From NCBI RefSeq assembly GCF_014905175.1, contig NC_057790.1, positions 12,178,469 to 12,242,468 of the forward strand: 64,000 nt of DNA. The letters are read 5' to 3'. This document shows positions 10,392 to 19,502 of the stretch, in pieces. The notes under the pieces were generated by a model. That model saw nothing but the letters and a program-made list of their open reading frames with translations. It searched no databases and was not told the DNA's origin. The position numbers were made by a program, and so were the translations under genes. This stretch comes from Aphidius gifuensis (Eukaryota; Arthropoda; Insecta; Hymenoptera; Braconidae). Within the stretch, counting starts at the first letter, position 1. The number at the start of each line of letters is the position of its first letter.

Positions 10392-11277
10392 TGTAGCGTG
10401 TAACATAGGTACAGATAATAATATAAGTATTTTGGTGGCATTATGTGACATCGGTGACTGATGTATGTATGTAAATGTGTGAATGTTTGTATGTGAAGGA
10501 GAGAGGAGAGCAACATGGCGACGGAGAGACTTGTCTAAAGGGACGGTGCTATTTTTTTTTCCATGCTACCGTCACTTGGGTGACTACCGGCGTGCCGGCT
10601 AGTAACAATCAATCACAAGTAAAAATTGAATTTATAAATTTAAATAAAATAAAATCAAAACGTGGTTAAATAAAATTAAAAATATATTGTACGTACAATC
10701 TCTCAATTAACCTGAAGGTTATGGCATCAATTAAATTTATTACAATAACAACAAAACAACAATTACATTTCAACTTGTCCAAGTGAAATTATTTTTGAAC
10801 AACATTATTGGCATTCAGGACTGCGTCCATTCGGTGAAAATTCACCGCCAATATTTTGTTCATATCAACAACATCAACACCGTATTTGGAATCATCTGGT
10901 ATATTTGTTAATTGGTCTTGTAGTAAAATAATCAATATAATTTGTCATCATCGGGTCTGATCAACCCGGACAACATCACCATTCCTGCCAACATCATCAT
11001 CCAGAGCAACACGTCAACCAGGTTGTAAAATAATTGTATGAATAGTATGTGTGTGTGTGTGAGCATGTGTGCAAATAGGGTCACCAAATTATTTAAATAA
11101 AATTACAATAATACTTGATTAATATTAATATAAATATAAATTGTTGTGCCAATATTATTTAAACACCTAGACATTTTCAGGTTATATTTAATGAATTTAC
11201 TTGTTAATTTCCTTAAAGCAATTTTCATAAAATCACATAAATTTAAAATGAATAAAAATAAAATTTAGACTTTTACA
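10392..11277 (+). repeat. 5' LTR of a Ty3/gypsy-type retrotransposon
   Basis: Begins TGTAGCGTGTAAC and ends ...ACTTTTACA just before a primer-binding-site-like motif. It is the same family as the solo LTR at 28920-29837: shared start, a GGAGAGAGGAGAG/ATGGCGACGGAGAG core, a GGTGACTACCGGCGTGCCGGC block and a TG-rich 3' part. Length about 886. No matching 3' LTR was found downstream, so the element is truncated. Confidence 0.75.
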
Positions 11278-11279
11278 AA

Positions 11280-11297
11280 TGGCTCCCAACTAGTGGC
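11280..11297 (+). promoter_or_regulatory. tRNA primer-binding site of the retrotransposon
   Basis: TGGCTCCCAACTAGTGGC begins two bases after the LTR end. The leading TGG complements a tRNA CCA end and the CCCAAC core matches the retroviral/gypsy PBS pattern. The primer tRNA is not assigned. A near-identical motif follows the related LTR end at 51670. Confidence 0.6.
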
Positions 11298-11757
11298 ACA
11301 AACCACGTGGTGAAAAAAAAAAAAAAAAAAAAAAGAGAGTAATAATTTATATAAATTAATAATTATAAAATTTAGTTGTGAGCTTTCACAAATGGCTCCC
11401 AACTAGTGGCACAAACCCCGCGGTGAAAAAAGAAGAGTAATAAGTTATATAAATTAATAATTATAAATTGTAGTTGTGACCAAAATTCACAATTGGCTTC
11501 CAATTAGCAGCTCAAACCAAGAGGTGAAAAAATAAAAAAAAAAAAAAAAAAAAAAATATATATATAAATATTTGATAAAATAAAGAAATCAATAAAATTG
11601 TGAAAATTCAGTCGTGAGTACATATAATTGGCTCAAAATTATAATCTCAATCACGAGAGTGAAAAGAGTAATCTGGTATATAAAATTGATAAATGTATAA
11701 AATATATCATTAAATTAAAATATAAAAAATTGTTGAGAAAGAATTTTCGCATATAAA

Positions 11758-11788
<31 letters not shown>

Positions 11789-12015
11789 TTTGTGAGCAAA
11801 TAACAATAATAATAATTTGTATACACGTGGCAACGAAGTGTTGATCACGCCATATTTATAAAAATTTCATCAGAAAAATTAAATAATAATAATAATGAAA
11901 TTTACACGTGGCAACTAAGTGTTGGGCACGCCTGATGTGTAAAATTTTTGTCAAGAAAATTGAAAATAATAAAAATAAAATAAAATTACACTTGGCAACT
12001 AGAAGTTGGACACGT
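11280..12015 (+). repeat. Iterated PBS-like repeats in the retrotransposon leader
   Basis: The PBS motif and the A-rich tail behind it recur with decay at about 11280, 11394, 11494 and 11630. A related TGGCAAC-xxAxxxGTTG motif then recurs at about 11827, 11909 and 11994. Spacing is mostly 80-140 bases. Each unit ends in a poly-A-like stretch (11315, 11530, 11761). This fills the space between LTR and the ORF at 12185. Confidence 0.6.
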
Positions 12016-12184
12016 CATAGTATTGAATATTTCATCATAAAAATAAAATAAAAATAATAAAGTACATATATAATAATAATAATATTTTCAACAAAATTAA
12101 TTGTATGAAAAGAATACGTGAAAATAATTGATAATAGAATATTCAAAATATTAAAATAATTGCCGGTATCCAAATAAGGATAAA

Positions 12185-12841
12185 ATGGAAGAACCAAATA
12201 CTATATTGAGTTTAAGTAATAATCATCACGTAAAATGTCCAAATGTAATAATTACAATGGGCAAGAATAAATACAAGGCATTGATAAGGACAGGTGGTGC
12301 ACATAATATGATGTCTTATAATGTTTTTAAACAATCACATCTAGAAGTTTTAGAAATAGATGATGACCAAAATAATCCAGCCAATAAAACAGTTTATTTT
12401 AAATGTATAATAAATGAAGTGGAATTTTATGATAAAGCAATTGAGGTGTATGACCTTGATTATGATATGGTACTGGGCTATCAATGGATGATTAAAAATG
12501 GACTGTCAATAAATTACAGAAATGAATCTATCAGCATAAACAAATATAATATTGTTCAGTATTTTGATGATATGAAGTCACAACATAAAAATGAAAAATT
12601 AAATATTATAAAAAACATGAAAATATTGAGTGAGCAACAGGGGGGTAACACCTCAGGAGATTGCCACAAAGGCAAAAATAAAAATAAAATAAATACAACA
12701 AGTGTTGATAAATGTAAAAATAATAAAAATAATAACAACATATTGCTGTATAAGATGGCGGCCAAAGAGGCAGAAATATTAATATTAAAATTTAAGATAG
12801 AAGAAGCAAAAAAGGCTACTCACACTCTTCTAAAAAAATAA
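12185..12841 (+). pseudogene. Retropepsin-like fragment of Ty3/gypsy Pol, active site lost
   Basis: A 218-residue frame with the retropepsin layout. The active-site triad is degenerate (ALIRTGG where ALVDTGS is expected; compare 51858-52661), and the second conserved hydrophobic block YDMVLGYQWM plus ISINKYN-type strand follow. The catalytic Asp is replaced by Arg, so no protease activity is expected. The C-terminal third is Asn/Lys-rich low complexity. Reverse transcriptase and integrase are absent downstream. Same family as 51858-52661. Confidence 0.65.
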
Positions 12842-13309
12842 ACTGTTGAATAAAGTAGAAGTTTGTTCATTGTCGAAGATTATTACCTCGGATTGGATTA
12901 TATGTGCTTTCTAGACGTGAAAAGATTTTTAGTGTCTGTCCTTAAATTCTTAGATAAAAAAAACTTTCGTTTTTTTGGAAAAAGTTATATACTTAATTCC
13001 AAAAATTTCATTGCCGAGAGTTTTTTTTTATTTTCTTTCAATTTCTTCAATTCCTCCAAATAAAAGAATTTTTAAGCATATTGTAAAAATATTTGCTTGT
13101 AAATGTAAAAAAAAAATTTTATAACGAAAGAACCTACACTTAATTCAAGTGGAAGTTTTTGATTTTCAACAATTATACTCTTGTGTTGAATTGAAATATG
13201 TTTCAAAGTTTTTAACAAAAAAAAAAGGATTTTTTATTTTCACTGAGTATGTGTGTTTTTTTTTTCACTGAAGTATGTGAGTGTTTTTTTTTAGTTTCTA
13301 ATTGTCCTA

Positions 13310-13392
13310 ACCGAGATCCGAACCTACATCGACCTAAACCTATCTAAACCTATCGTCCTTAAGCCAGTGCGTTATCCCCTAAGCCATCGCGC
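13310..13392 (-). repeat. tRNA-derived SINE-like sequence, Leu(UAA)-type
   Basis: Read on the minus strand: A box ATGGCTTAGGGG, anticodon arm with CTTAAGG loop (anticodon UAA), a long variable region with a GATAGGTTTA repeat, and a B box TAGGTTCGGATC. The long variable arm fits a class II (Leu) tRNA. The T-rich/A-rich flanks and lack of a clear acceptor stem favour a SINE or tRNA relic over a functional gene. Confidence 0.5.
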
Positions 13393-13747
13393 GTATATAT
13401 AAAAGTTGAAATTTTCATCCTTATTAAGAATGACCTTCAATAAAAATCAAACAATACATTGTTTGGATAATAAATTAAATGAATGAAGAGCTAAACAAAT
13501 GAAAAAAAATTTAGAAATAAATGAGCTTAGAAAATTAAAATAAAAAAAAAAATTAAAATAATTGTAGCGAATGACTGAAAGTAATATATAGACTACAAAT
13601 TGATTTATTTGGCATTCTTTTACAAGTAACATTTGTCAATGGCTCTTTTAGTGATTATTAATATAAAGTTCATTTATTAATTGATAAAAAAGCCATTGGC
13701 AAATGGTTCTAAAAAAAAAAAATGTTAAGTATTATTAATTTAAATAA

Positions 13748-14367
13748 ACAAAAAGCTATAAAAAAAATTTTAGCTAAGGAAAGGAAGTTGCCACATATTA
13801 ATTTAAACGAAATTAATTTTGCCAAAGAAATAAACATGCAGGCAACAACCTTTCCTTAGCTACCACTTTTCCTATGACCATTTATTTATTTAAATAAATA
13901 AAAAGCTATGGGAAAAATATTAGCTAAGGAAAGGATGTTGTTTACCTGTTAATTTCTTTAGGAAAATTTATTTCGTATAAATTATTATGTGGCAACTTCC
14001 TTTCCTTAGCTACCATTTTTCCTATGACCATTTATTCATTTAAATAAATAAAAAGCTATAGGAAAAATATTAGCTAAGGAAAGGATGTTGTTTACCTGTT
14101 AATTTCTTTGGCAAATTTATTTTCGTATAAATTAACATGTGACAACTTCCTTTCCTTAGCTACCATTTTTCCTATAGCTTTTTATATTTTTGAATAAATA
14201 AAAAGCTATAGGAAAAGTGATAACTAAGGAAAAGAAGTTGTTTACCTGTTAATTTATATAAAAATAATTTTGCCAAACAAATTAACAGGTAAACAACATC
14301 CTTTCCTTAGGTACATCTTTTCCTTAGCTACATCCTTTTCTTAGCTACTATTTTTCTTAGAGCTTTT
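13748..14367. repeat. Tandem array of four palindromic (hairpin) MITE-like units
   Basis: Each unit of roughly 150-165 bases starts AAAAGCTATAGGAAAAATAT then TAGCTAAGGAAAGG, and ends with the inverse (CCTTTCCTTAGCTA ... TTTCCTATAGCTTTT), so each can fold into a long hairpin. Starts lie near 13749, 13898, 14049 and 14199. Centres share a TTTACCTGTTAATTT segment. Neighbouring hairpins share one terminal stem. A lone TAGCTAAGGAAAAGATG also occurs at 22422. Confidence 0.75.
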
Positions 14368-15192
14368 CGTTTAAAATGTTTTCGTAGATGAAGAAAGAGT
14401 TCACTTGATTTAAGTGTCACAAATAAAAAGCGAATAAAAAAAAAAATTTTTTTAAATAAAAGTATTTTCACTAAATTCAAGTGTATTCACTAGATTCAAG
14501 GGAACCTGGCCTTGCGTTCATTTTTTTTACACTTGACTTCAGTATTATGTCATTGTTTTTAAATGCCTTAACTTTTTATTACGAATAAATTTTATATCAT
14601 TGAATAATTGGATTTATTCATTCAAATGCATTCGATAAATATTTAATTATATATTTTTTATATTGAAAAGTTATTCAATAGTTTATAACTATTCAAATTA
14701 AAAGTAAAAATATTTTAGTTTAGTTTTTTTTTTTCTTTACGGAGCTAGTGAATATTATTCGATCACCAGAGATATTCCACTTGATTCAAGTGAAATAAGC
14801 TTCGTGTCGAGTTCTCATGCTCTTTATTTTCGTATTTTTATTACCATTCAAAGTATTCTATTTTTATTATCTATAATGTTTATTTTCGGCCAAATTAAGT
14901 TTTTTTTTTTTTTCACATGTTTTTTTCCTGAAAATATTTTTAATTTTTTTAAATGAAGTAGGTTGGTAGCCAAGTACACTAATACTTCGTGCATGAAAAT
15001 TTTTTTTTCATTTTAATTTTTTATCATTAAATTCAAGTGAAATTTACTCTATTTCAATGCCTTTTTCATTCAAGTTTACATTCGTTACTCTCGAATGATT
15101 TTTCCCTTAATTCAAGAACGGTTTTTAGAATTAAGTGAAAATACTTAAATCAAGTGAACTCTTTCTGGATCTAGGGAAACTTTTTTCTCAGT
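14368..15192. repeat. Subterminal repeats of the CACTGAG element
   Basis: Contains a direct copy of the left-end sequence (14387-14490), several TTCAAGTG/CACTTGAATT-type short repeats in both orientations and the right TIR. No coding frame is apparent. Confidence 0.5.
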
Positions 15193-15227
15193 GTGAATAT
15201 ATAATATAAACAAAAATAAACAATTAG

Positions 15228-16025
15228 TGCGCCTACCGCAGGACATTACATCCTTATAAATATAATGAGGAATAGCTTTTTCATTTTGGCTGACAATTCC
15301 GTACGCAATTATTTTTTATGAGGTTTTTATGTTCAACACTTTCTTTCAATAATTTTCCAATCATTTTTGGAATATTTTTTCGGGTACGCTTGATAATTTC
15401 TTCGAAAACGTTGTTAATGGTAACTATGGATCCCTCAAAAAGTTGAATTTTATCATTATTACTAAATGATAGATATTGTTGCTCTTGGTTATTCGTCAAT
15501 GGATTAGGCATCTGTCGTTGCATGGTAAAAGGTAAGTGGGACATAATTTTTCCAAAGAATTTAAAATTAATAAGTGTCCAAAAATATTGCAGACCCGATG
15601 TGTCTTTGATAATTTTATTTCCGGATATTTGTGCATGTTTTATAGTGTCACTTTTACTTAGTGTTTCTTCACTACATTCCAGATTTTTATTTATAGACTG
15701 GAGTGTCCCATTTTTATCGACAATCAATGACAATAAAAAATCTCCATCGTCTACAAAAATGATTAAAACATTATTCATTTGTATAAAATATCAAGTCCAA
15801 ATTTCATTTTTTCATTTATAATGACTTATTTTTTATATTTTAAATATTATTTTATTGAGAATTTACCATCTTCAAAAAGAACTCTACCGAGATGAACTTT
15901 ATTGTCATATTTCCACGTAATTTTTGTTATTTTTCCTGCTCTTTTACCTCCGTTTGAAAGCTCAACACTTGAAGTTTTATTGTTCTATAAAACCAGTGAC
16001 CTGTAATGTCCTGCGGTAAACGCCG
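15228..16025. mobile_element. Block bounded by 20-base inverted repeats
   Basis: TACCGCAGGACATTACA occurs at about 15234-15250 and inverted at about 16003-16019, bounding about 800 bases that hold minus-strand coding-like frames. It looks like a small element or transduced segment within the larger TIR element. No target duplication was identified. Confidence 0.5.
15281..15778 (-). CDS. Unrecognised protein, possibly two-exon
   Basis: A 165-residue frame (MNNVLIIFVDDGDFL) rich in Lys/Asn with no motif I recognise. Just upstream on the same strand (about 15845-15990) a second frame, AGKITKITWKYDNKVHLGRV followed by LFEDGKFSI, looks like a preceding exon. Both lie within the inverted-repeat-bounded block 15228-16025, suggesting the gene belongs to that element. 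Function unknown. Confidence 0.35.
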   Translation of the reverse strand: MNNVLIIFVDDGDFLLSLIVDKNGTLQSINKNLECSEETLSKSDTIKHAQISGNKIIKDTSGLQYFWTLINFKFFGKIMSHLPFTMQRQMPNPLTNNQEQQYLSFSNNDKIQLFEGSIVTINNVFEEIIKRTRKNIPKMIGKLLKESVEHKNLIKNNCVRNCQPK

Positions 16026-16414
16026 GACTTTTCAATTTTTATTATTGAATTATATATTTAACGTACATTTTGGTACCCCTAACTCCATCTAACGCACTGC
16101 GAGGGTAGCACGTTGAGGGGAACTAGAAGCACCTTGCACCTTCGACAATTTTACTTGAGCCGAAACTAATGTCAGTTGGCAATACTGCCTATTTTAGCAA
16201 TAATAATTAATAAGAAATCAATGTAATAAGTGATATTGATATAATTCTAATATTAGAAAGATTCTGTCGATACCACTCATATGATAATTGAATAATTGGA
16301 AATATTTATAAACAATAAATAAAAGTCGGACCATTTAAGCCGACCAATAAGGTGTAAGCGACATTAGGGAAACGGAAAATCAACCAAAAGAGAACCGAAC
16401 ATCCCCGAAAGATC

Positions 16415-17158
16415 AATGAATACGATGCTCAGCCGGATGAATTTATTCGGTCTATCATTTTTACTGATGAATCAACATTCACTCAAGATGCATGCATTAA
16501 TTTACACAATGATCATGTTTGATAACCCACATAGTATTGTTGAACACTCATTTCAAAATCGGTTTAAAGTGAATGTTTGGGGAGCAGTAGTCAATGGTTC
16601 AGTTGTAAGTCTATGTTTTCTAATTAATTTTATTTGCGAATTTTTTTTATTTGCACATACTTTCACACTCACTTACTTACTTACTTACTAATAATAACAA
16701 TATCAATTTTTCTTTCATTAAAAAAAAAAAGTATTTTAGTATATTTTACCGAAAGCGCTGGATGGTCCAACGTATTTGAACTCCTTAATTGAACAAGTAC
16801 CAGAAATCATAAATCAACAACGAGAAAATATTCGAAATAATTTATATTTTCAACATGATGGAGCAGGACCACATTCAGCAAGAGATGTCACTTCATACCT
16901 CAATTTCGATTTTGGATCCAACGGATAGGACGGTTTGGACCAGTTAATTTTCTGCCATGTGATTATTGGATGTTGGGATATTTAAAGTAGTTGATCTATA
17001 AAGAAAAAGTTTGTAACATTGATCAATCGTAGGATCGAATTTTGAATGCAGCTGCAACTATTGATCCAGAAATGGTGAAACGATCAACGTATAGTCTTAT
17101 CCATAGAGCAAGACATTGTGTTGATAAGAATGGAGGGCACTCTGAGCAATTCCTTTAA
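16415..17158 (+). pseudogene. Mariner/Tc1-type (IS630 superfamily) transposase relic
   Basis: Pieces of the DDE domain appear in order: FIRSIIFTDESTF (first Asp), VNVWGAVVNGSVV, then after a GTAAGT...TTTTAG interval (about 16610-16738, intron-like) ILPKALDGPTYL, LYFQHDGAGPHSARDV (second Asp), a decayed GPVNF/LGYLK block, and the C-terminus NGGHSEQFL. Stops and frame changes occur (TGA after NLHNDHV; near 16920). The N-terminal DNA-binding half is missing; the fragment begins at the right end of the composite TIR element. A cut-and-paste transposase by family; inactive here. Confidence 0.75.
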
Positions 17159-18774
17159 ATAGATAATTTTAAATAGTTATTTAAAAACGTTGGTATTGAA
17201 AAATTAAAAAAATCTATTATTGTTCATAAATTCAGTGATTTTTTTTTTTTTTATAATAAATAGTCATTTGTTCGTCACAGTTAATAAGACATATTTTCTT
17301 GTTACTATGCACTTCAATTTTTTTTCAATACAATAAATTTTTATTTATTTGTTGTTGCTAAGCACATTCATTTTTTTTTTGTTAATATATTTTCTCGTTT
17401 CTAAGCAATGTCAATCGCCGAATGTTTCCGCTATTAAAAATATTTTATTTGCAATCATATTCTCAATTCAGTAGGTGTTGAAGTTGTAGTAGTAAGCAGT
17501 TAATGAAAGTAAACTAAATCGATATGGCTGAAGTCAATATCGAAGACTATTCTTATATTTTTGCCAAAGCTAAAAGATTAAATAACCATTTTTTTTTTTA
17601 ATTATATTATTCATGAAAATATTGAAGAAGAAATTTTAATTCAAATGAATTAAACGTTGAAATGAACGTTACAATTTGAAAAAATTATGATGTGTTTGTA
17701 AAACTAATTGAACCAGTTATTATTCAAGACATTAGTGCAGTGAAAAAAAAATTACAAAATATTAAATGTTACGGAAAATTTACATATGGAATCGACTTAG
17801 AATGTGGGTGTGAAGAATTAAAAAAAGAAGTGATTGACCTAAAAAAAATGTTGATTAAGCGTCAACAGATTTTCTTTGAAATATTCTGTTTCAATATCGT
17901 CATAAGTAATTCGAAAAAAATACCAATGATTAAAGATAATGATTTTGATGCAATTGAAATATTGAGAAATATTGAGGAAATAGCATTGAATAATATCCAA
18001 GATATTAAAATTAAAAATTCCAAACTTTTACCAAGTGATAAAGTATTGAAGAGATAAAAGAATTGAATGATAAAAAACTAAAATCATTGGAAAATATGAT
18101 CAGTATGATGCTGAAGAATAAAGTATGGAGTTAAAAAGTGAAGAAAATTTTGAAAATTATGAATATGCTGAGTATACTGAGGAACATCGTAATCAAAGTG
18201 ACGTTTTTGGTTGGTTTTCTTGGAGCATTAACTAATTGACTTTTCGTCAGTGACTAAAAGGTAGAAAAAAAACACTGAAACTAAGTAAGAACGTTAAGGA
18301 GAATAAAAAGTTGGATATGATTCCACGAATAATTAATTGTTTTTCTTTATTTTTGCAGATATCTAAAATCCGTTCTTGAATAACTTTTATTCGTACATCA
18401 GAATTAGGATGAATAAAAGAAGATACATTTCGGATTAATTGTAAAAACTTTAGTTTGATTTTTACTTGGAAAAATATTATTTTCCCGTTATTGCGTTATT
18501 TGTTGGTGTTAATATTTTGAAAATTGATATTGAAAACAAAAATATCTTGTAATTTAAATTGATTGTTTCTAAAAAAATGTTGACAAATTTTTTTTTCAGA
18601 TTTAATAATTGTATTTGATAAAAAAAAAAATTGTATTTAATGGAAACTTTTAAATAATGGAATTGAATATTGTTAGACAAAAAAAAAAATTTTATTATTT
18701 TATTATTAAATATTATTATTAATATTATTACAAACATATCTTGATTTATTTCTTTATTACACACACTCATGGCT
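17159..18774. other. AT-rich region with one unrecognised frame
   Basis: Apart from the frame at 17692-18057 described separately, this stretch holds T- and A-rich low-complexity DNA and GTTAATA/TTTTCTTGTT motifs (17275-17410) that resemble the subterminal repeats of the large TIR element. No other feature is supported. Confidence 0.35.
17524..18057 (+). pseudogene. Unrecognised broken protein, coiled-coil-like
   Basis: An ATG at 17524 begins MAEVNIEDYSYIFAKAKRL, lost in a T run; the longest intact part is 17692-18057 (YDVFVKLIEPVIIQDISAVK, then CGCEELKKEVIDLKKMLIKR, an amphipathic heptad-like segment). Frames resembling a further C-terminus continue to about 18235. No known domain. It may belong to the large TIR element. 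Confidence 0.3.
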
Positions 18775-19148
18775 TTGCGAAAAATATTTTTAATAATCGT
18801 GAACGCATCAAGACTAAAAAATTATTTTTTTCATGTTTAGAAATAAATTGATCACGATGTCACGATTTAATGTAGATCAACAAGAAAACATTAATTGATC
18901 AATTTATTAAATTTGAATCTTTAGAAAATGATTTGAAAACGATTTCATCTTGATTTAAAGTAGATTAACAGGAAAACATTAATTGATCGTGACTAAAAAA
19001 TTAATATTCACTCGTCTTTTTTGAACTGTATTAAATTTAGGATCGTGATTCGTGAATACTTCGAGACTAAAAAATTATTGCTTAGAAATGAATTAATAAC
19101 GATTATGTCACGATTTAATGTAAATTAATTCATTAAATTTTTTTTGAA
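18775..19148. repeat. Right TIR of the large element, inner part
   Basis: Inverted copy of about 7020-7450, including CACGATTTAATGTAGATCAA and TTAACAGGAAAACATTAATT. It stops at about 19148 and resumes at 25528, where the outer part of the same TIR continues, showing a later insertion between the two coordinates. Confidence 0.7.
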
Positions 19149-19502
19149 GTGAAACTTCTTTACGTTGGGTAGGCAGAAAAAAATTGTATGTAACGCTAGG
19201 CACTGACGCTCGGGAGTGACACGCAGTAGTGTCACTTAGCAGTGACACTCGGCGCTCGAGCGTAAGTCCCCTTCTTAGCACACAAGCGTTCGCCCATATA
19301 TTAAATAAGAAGAGTGAGAAAGGAATATACATGCTATGCTTACACACGGCGTCTGTGTTAAAGTTTACGGCGTTGTATGAGTGTAGTGTCGGAACTCGGA
19401 AGATATAATTTAAAGTGTCATTATTAATGTAATATGTAACTTAATAAGAACCAAAATATTAGTGAACATAATGAAGTTGATAAACATAAAACAGTATATA
19501 TA

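Larger units (their letters stand above)
10070..15193. mobile_element. CACTGAG-ended TIR element (nested), about 5.1 kb
   Basis: Left end CACTGAGAAAAAAGTTTCC then AAAGAGTTCACTTGATTTAAG; the right end is the inverse at about 15125-15193. Copies of the left-end sequence also occur at 10275-10390 and 14387-14490, so the ends are iterated. Its middle is filled by an LTR retrotransposon fragment, a tRNA-like SINE and the hairpin array. No target duplication or transposase was found; superfamily unassigned. Confidence 0.55.
9716..16410. mobile_element. Composite TIR element of about 6.7 kb
   Basis: The left end (near CTTCGGGGATGTTCGGTT at 9716) and the right end (inverse at 16393-16410) begin inverted repeats of roughly 350 bases: 9716-10062 and 16030-16410. 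Shared pieces include GAGTGGTATCGA...GAATC, TCTTATTGGTCG-type segments, CGGCTCAAGYAAAATT and a TAAGATGGAGYTATGGG-type segment. Flanks share GATC/ATC, too short to prove a target duplication. It contains the CACTGAG element and the block at 15228-16025. No transposase of its own was recognised. Confidence 0.6.

Noticed and set aside
13748..14367. CRISPR-like or bacterial repeat array
   Set aside because: Units are long palindromes sharing ends, with no spacers; MITE-type hairpins fit better.
19108..19347. Minus-strand frame at the left edge of the 6.4-kb insertion
   Set aside because: Spans an insertion junction and a short GTGACAC repeat region; no domain.
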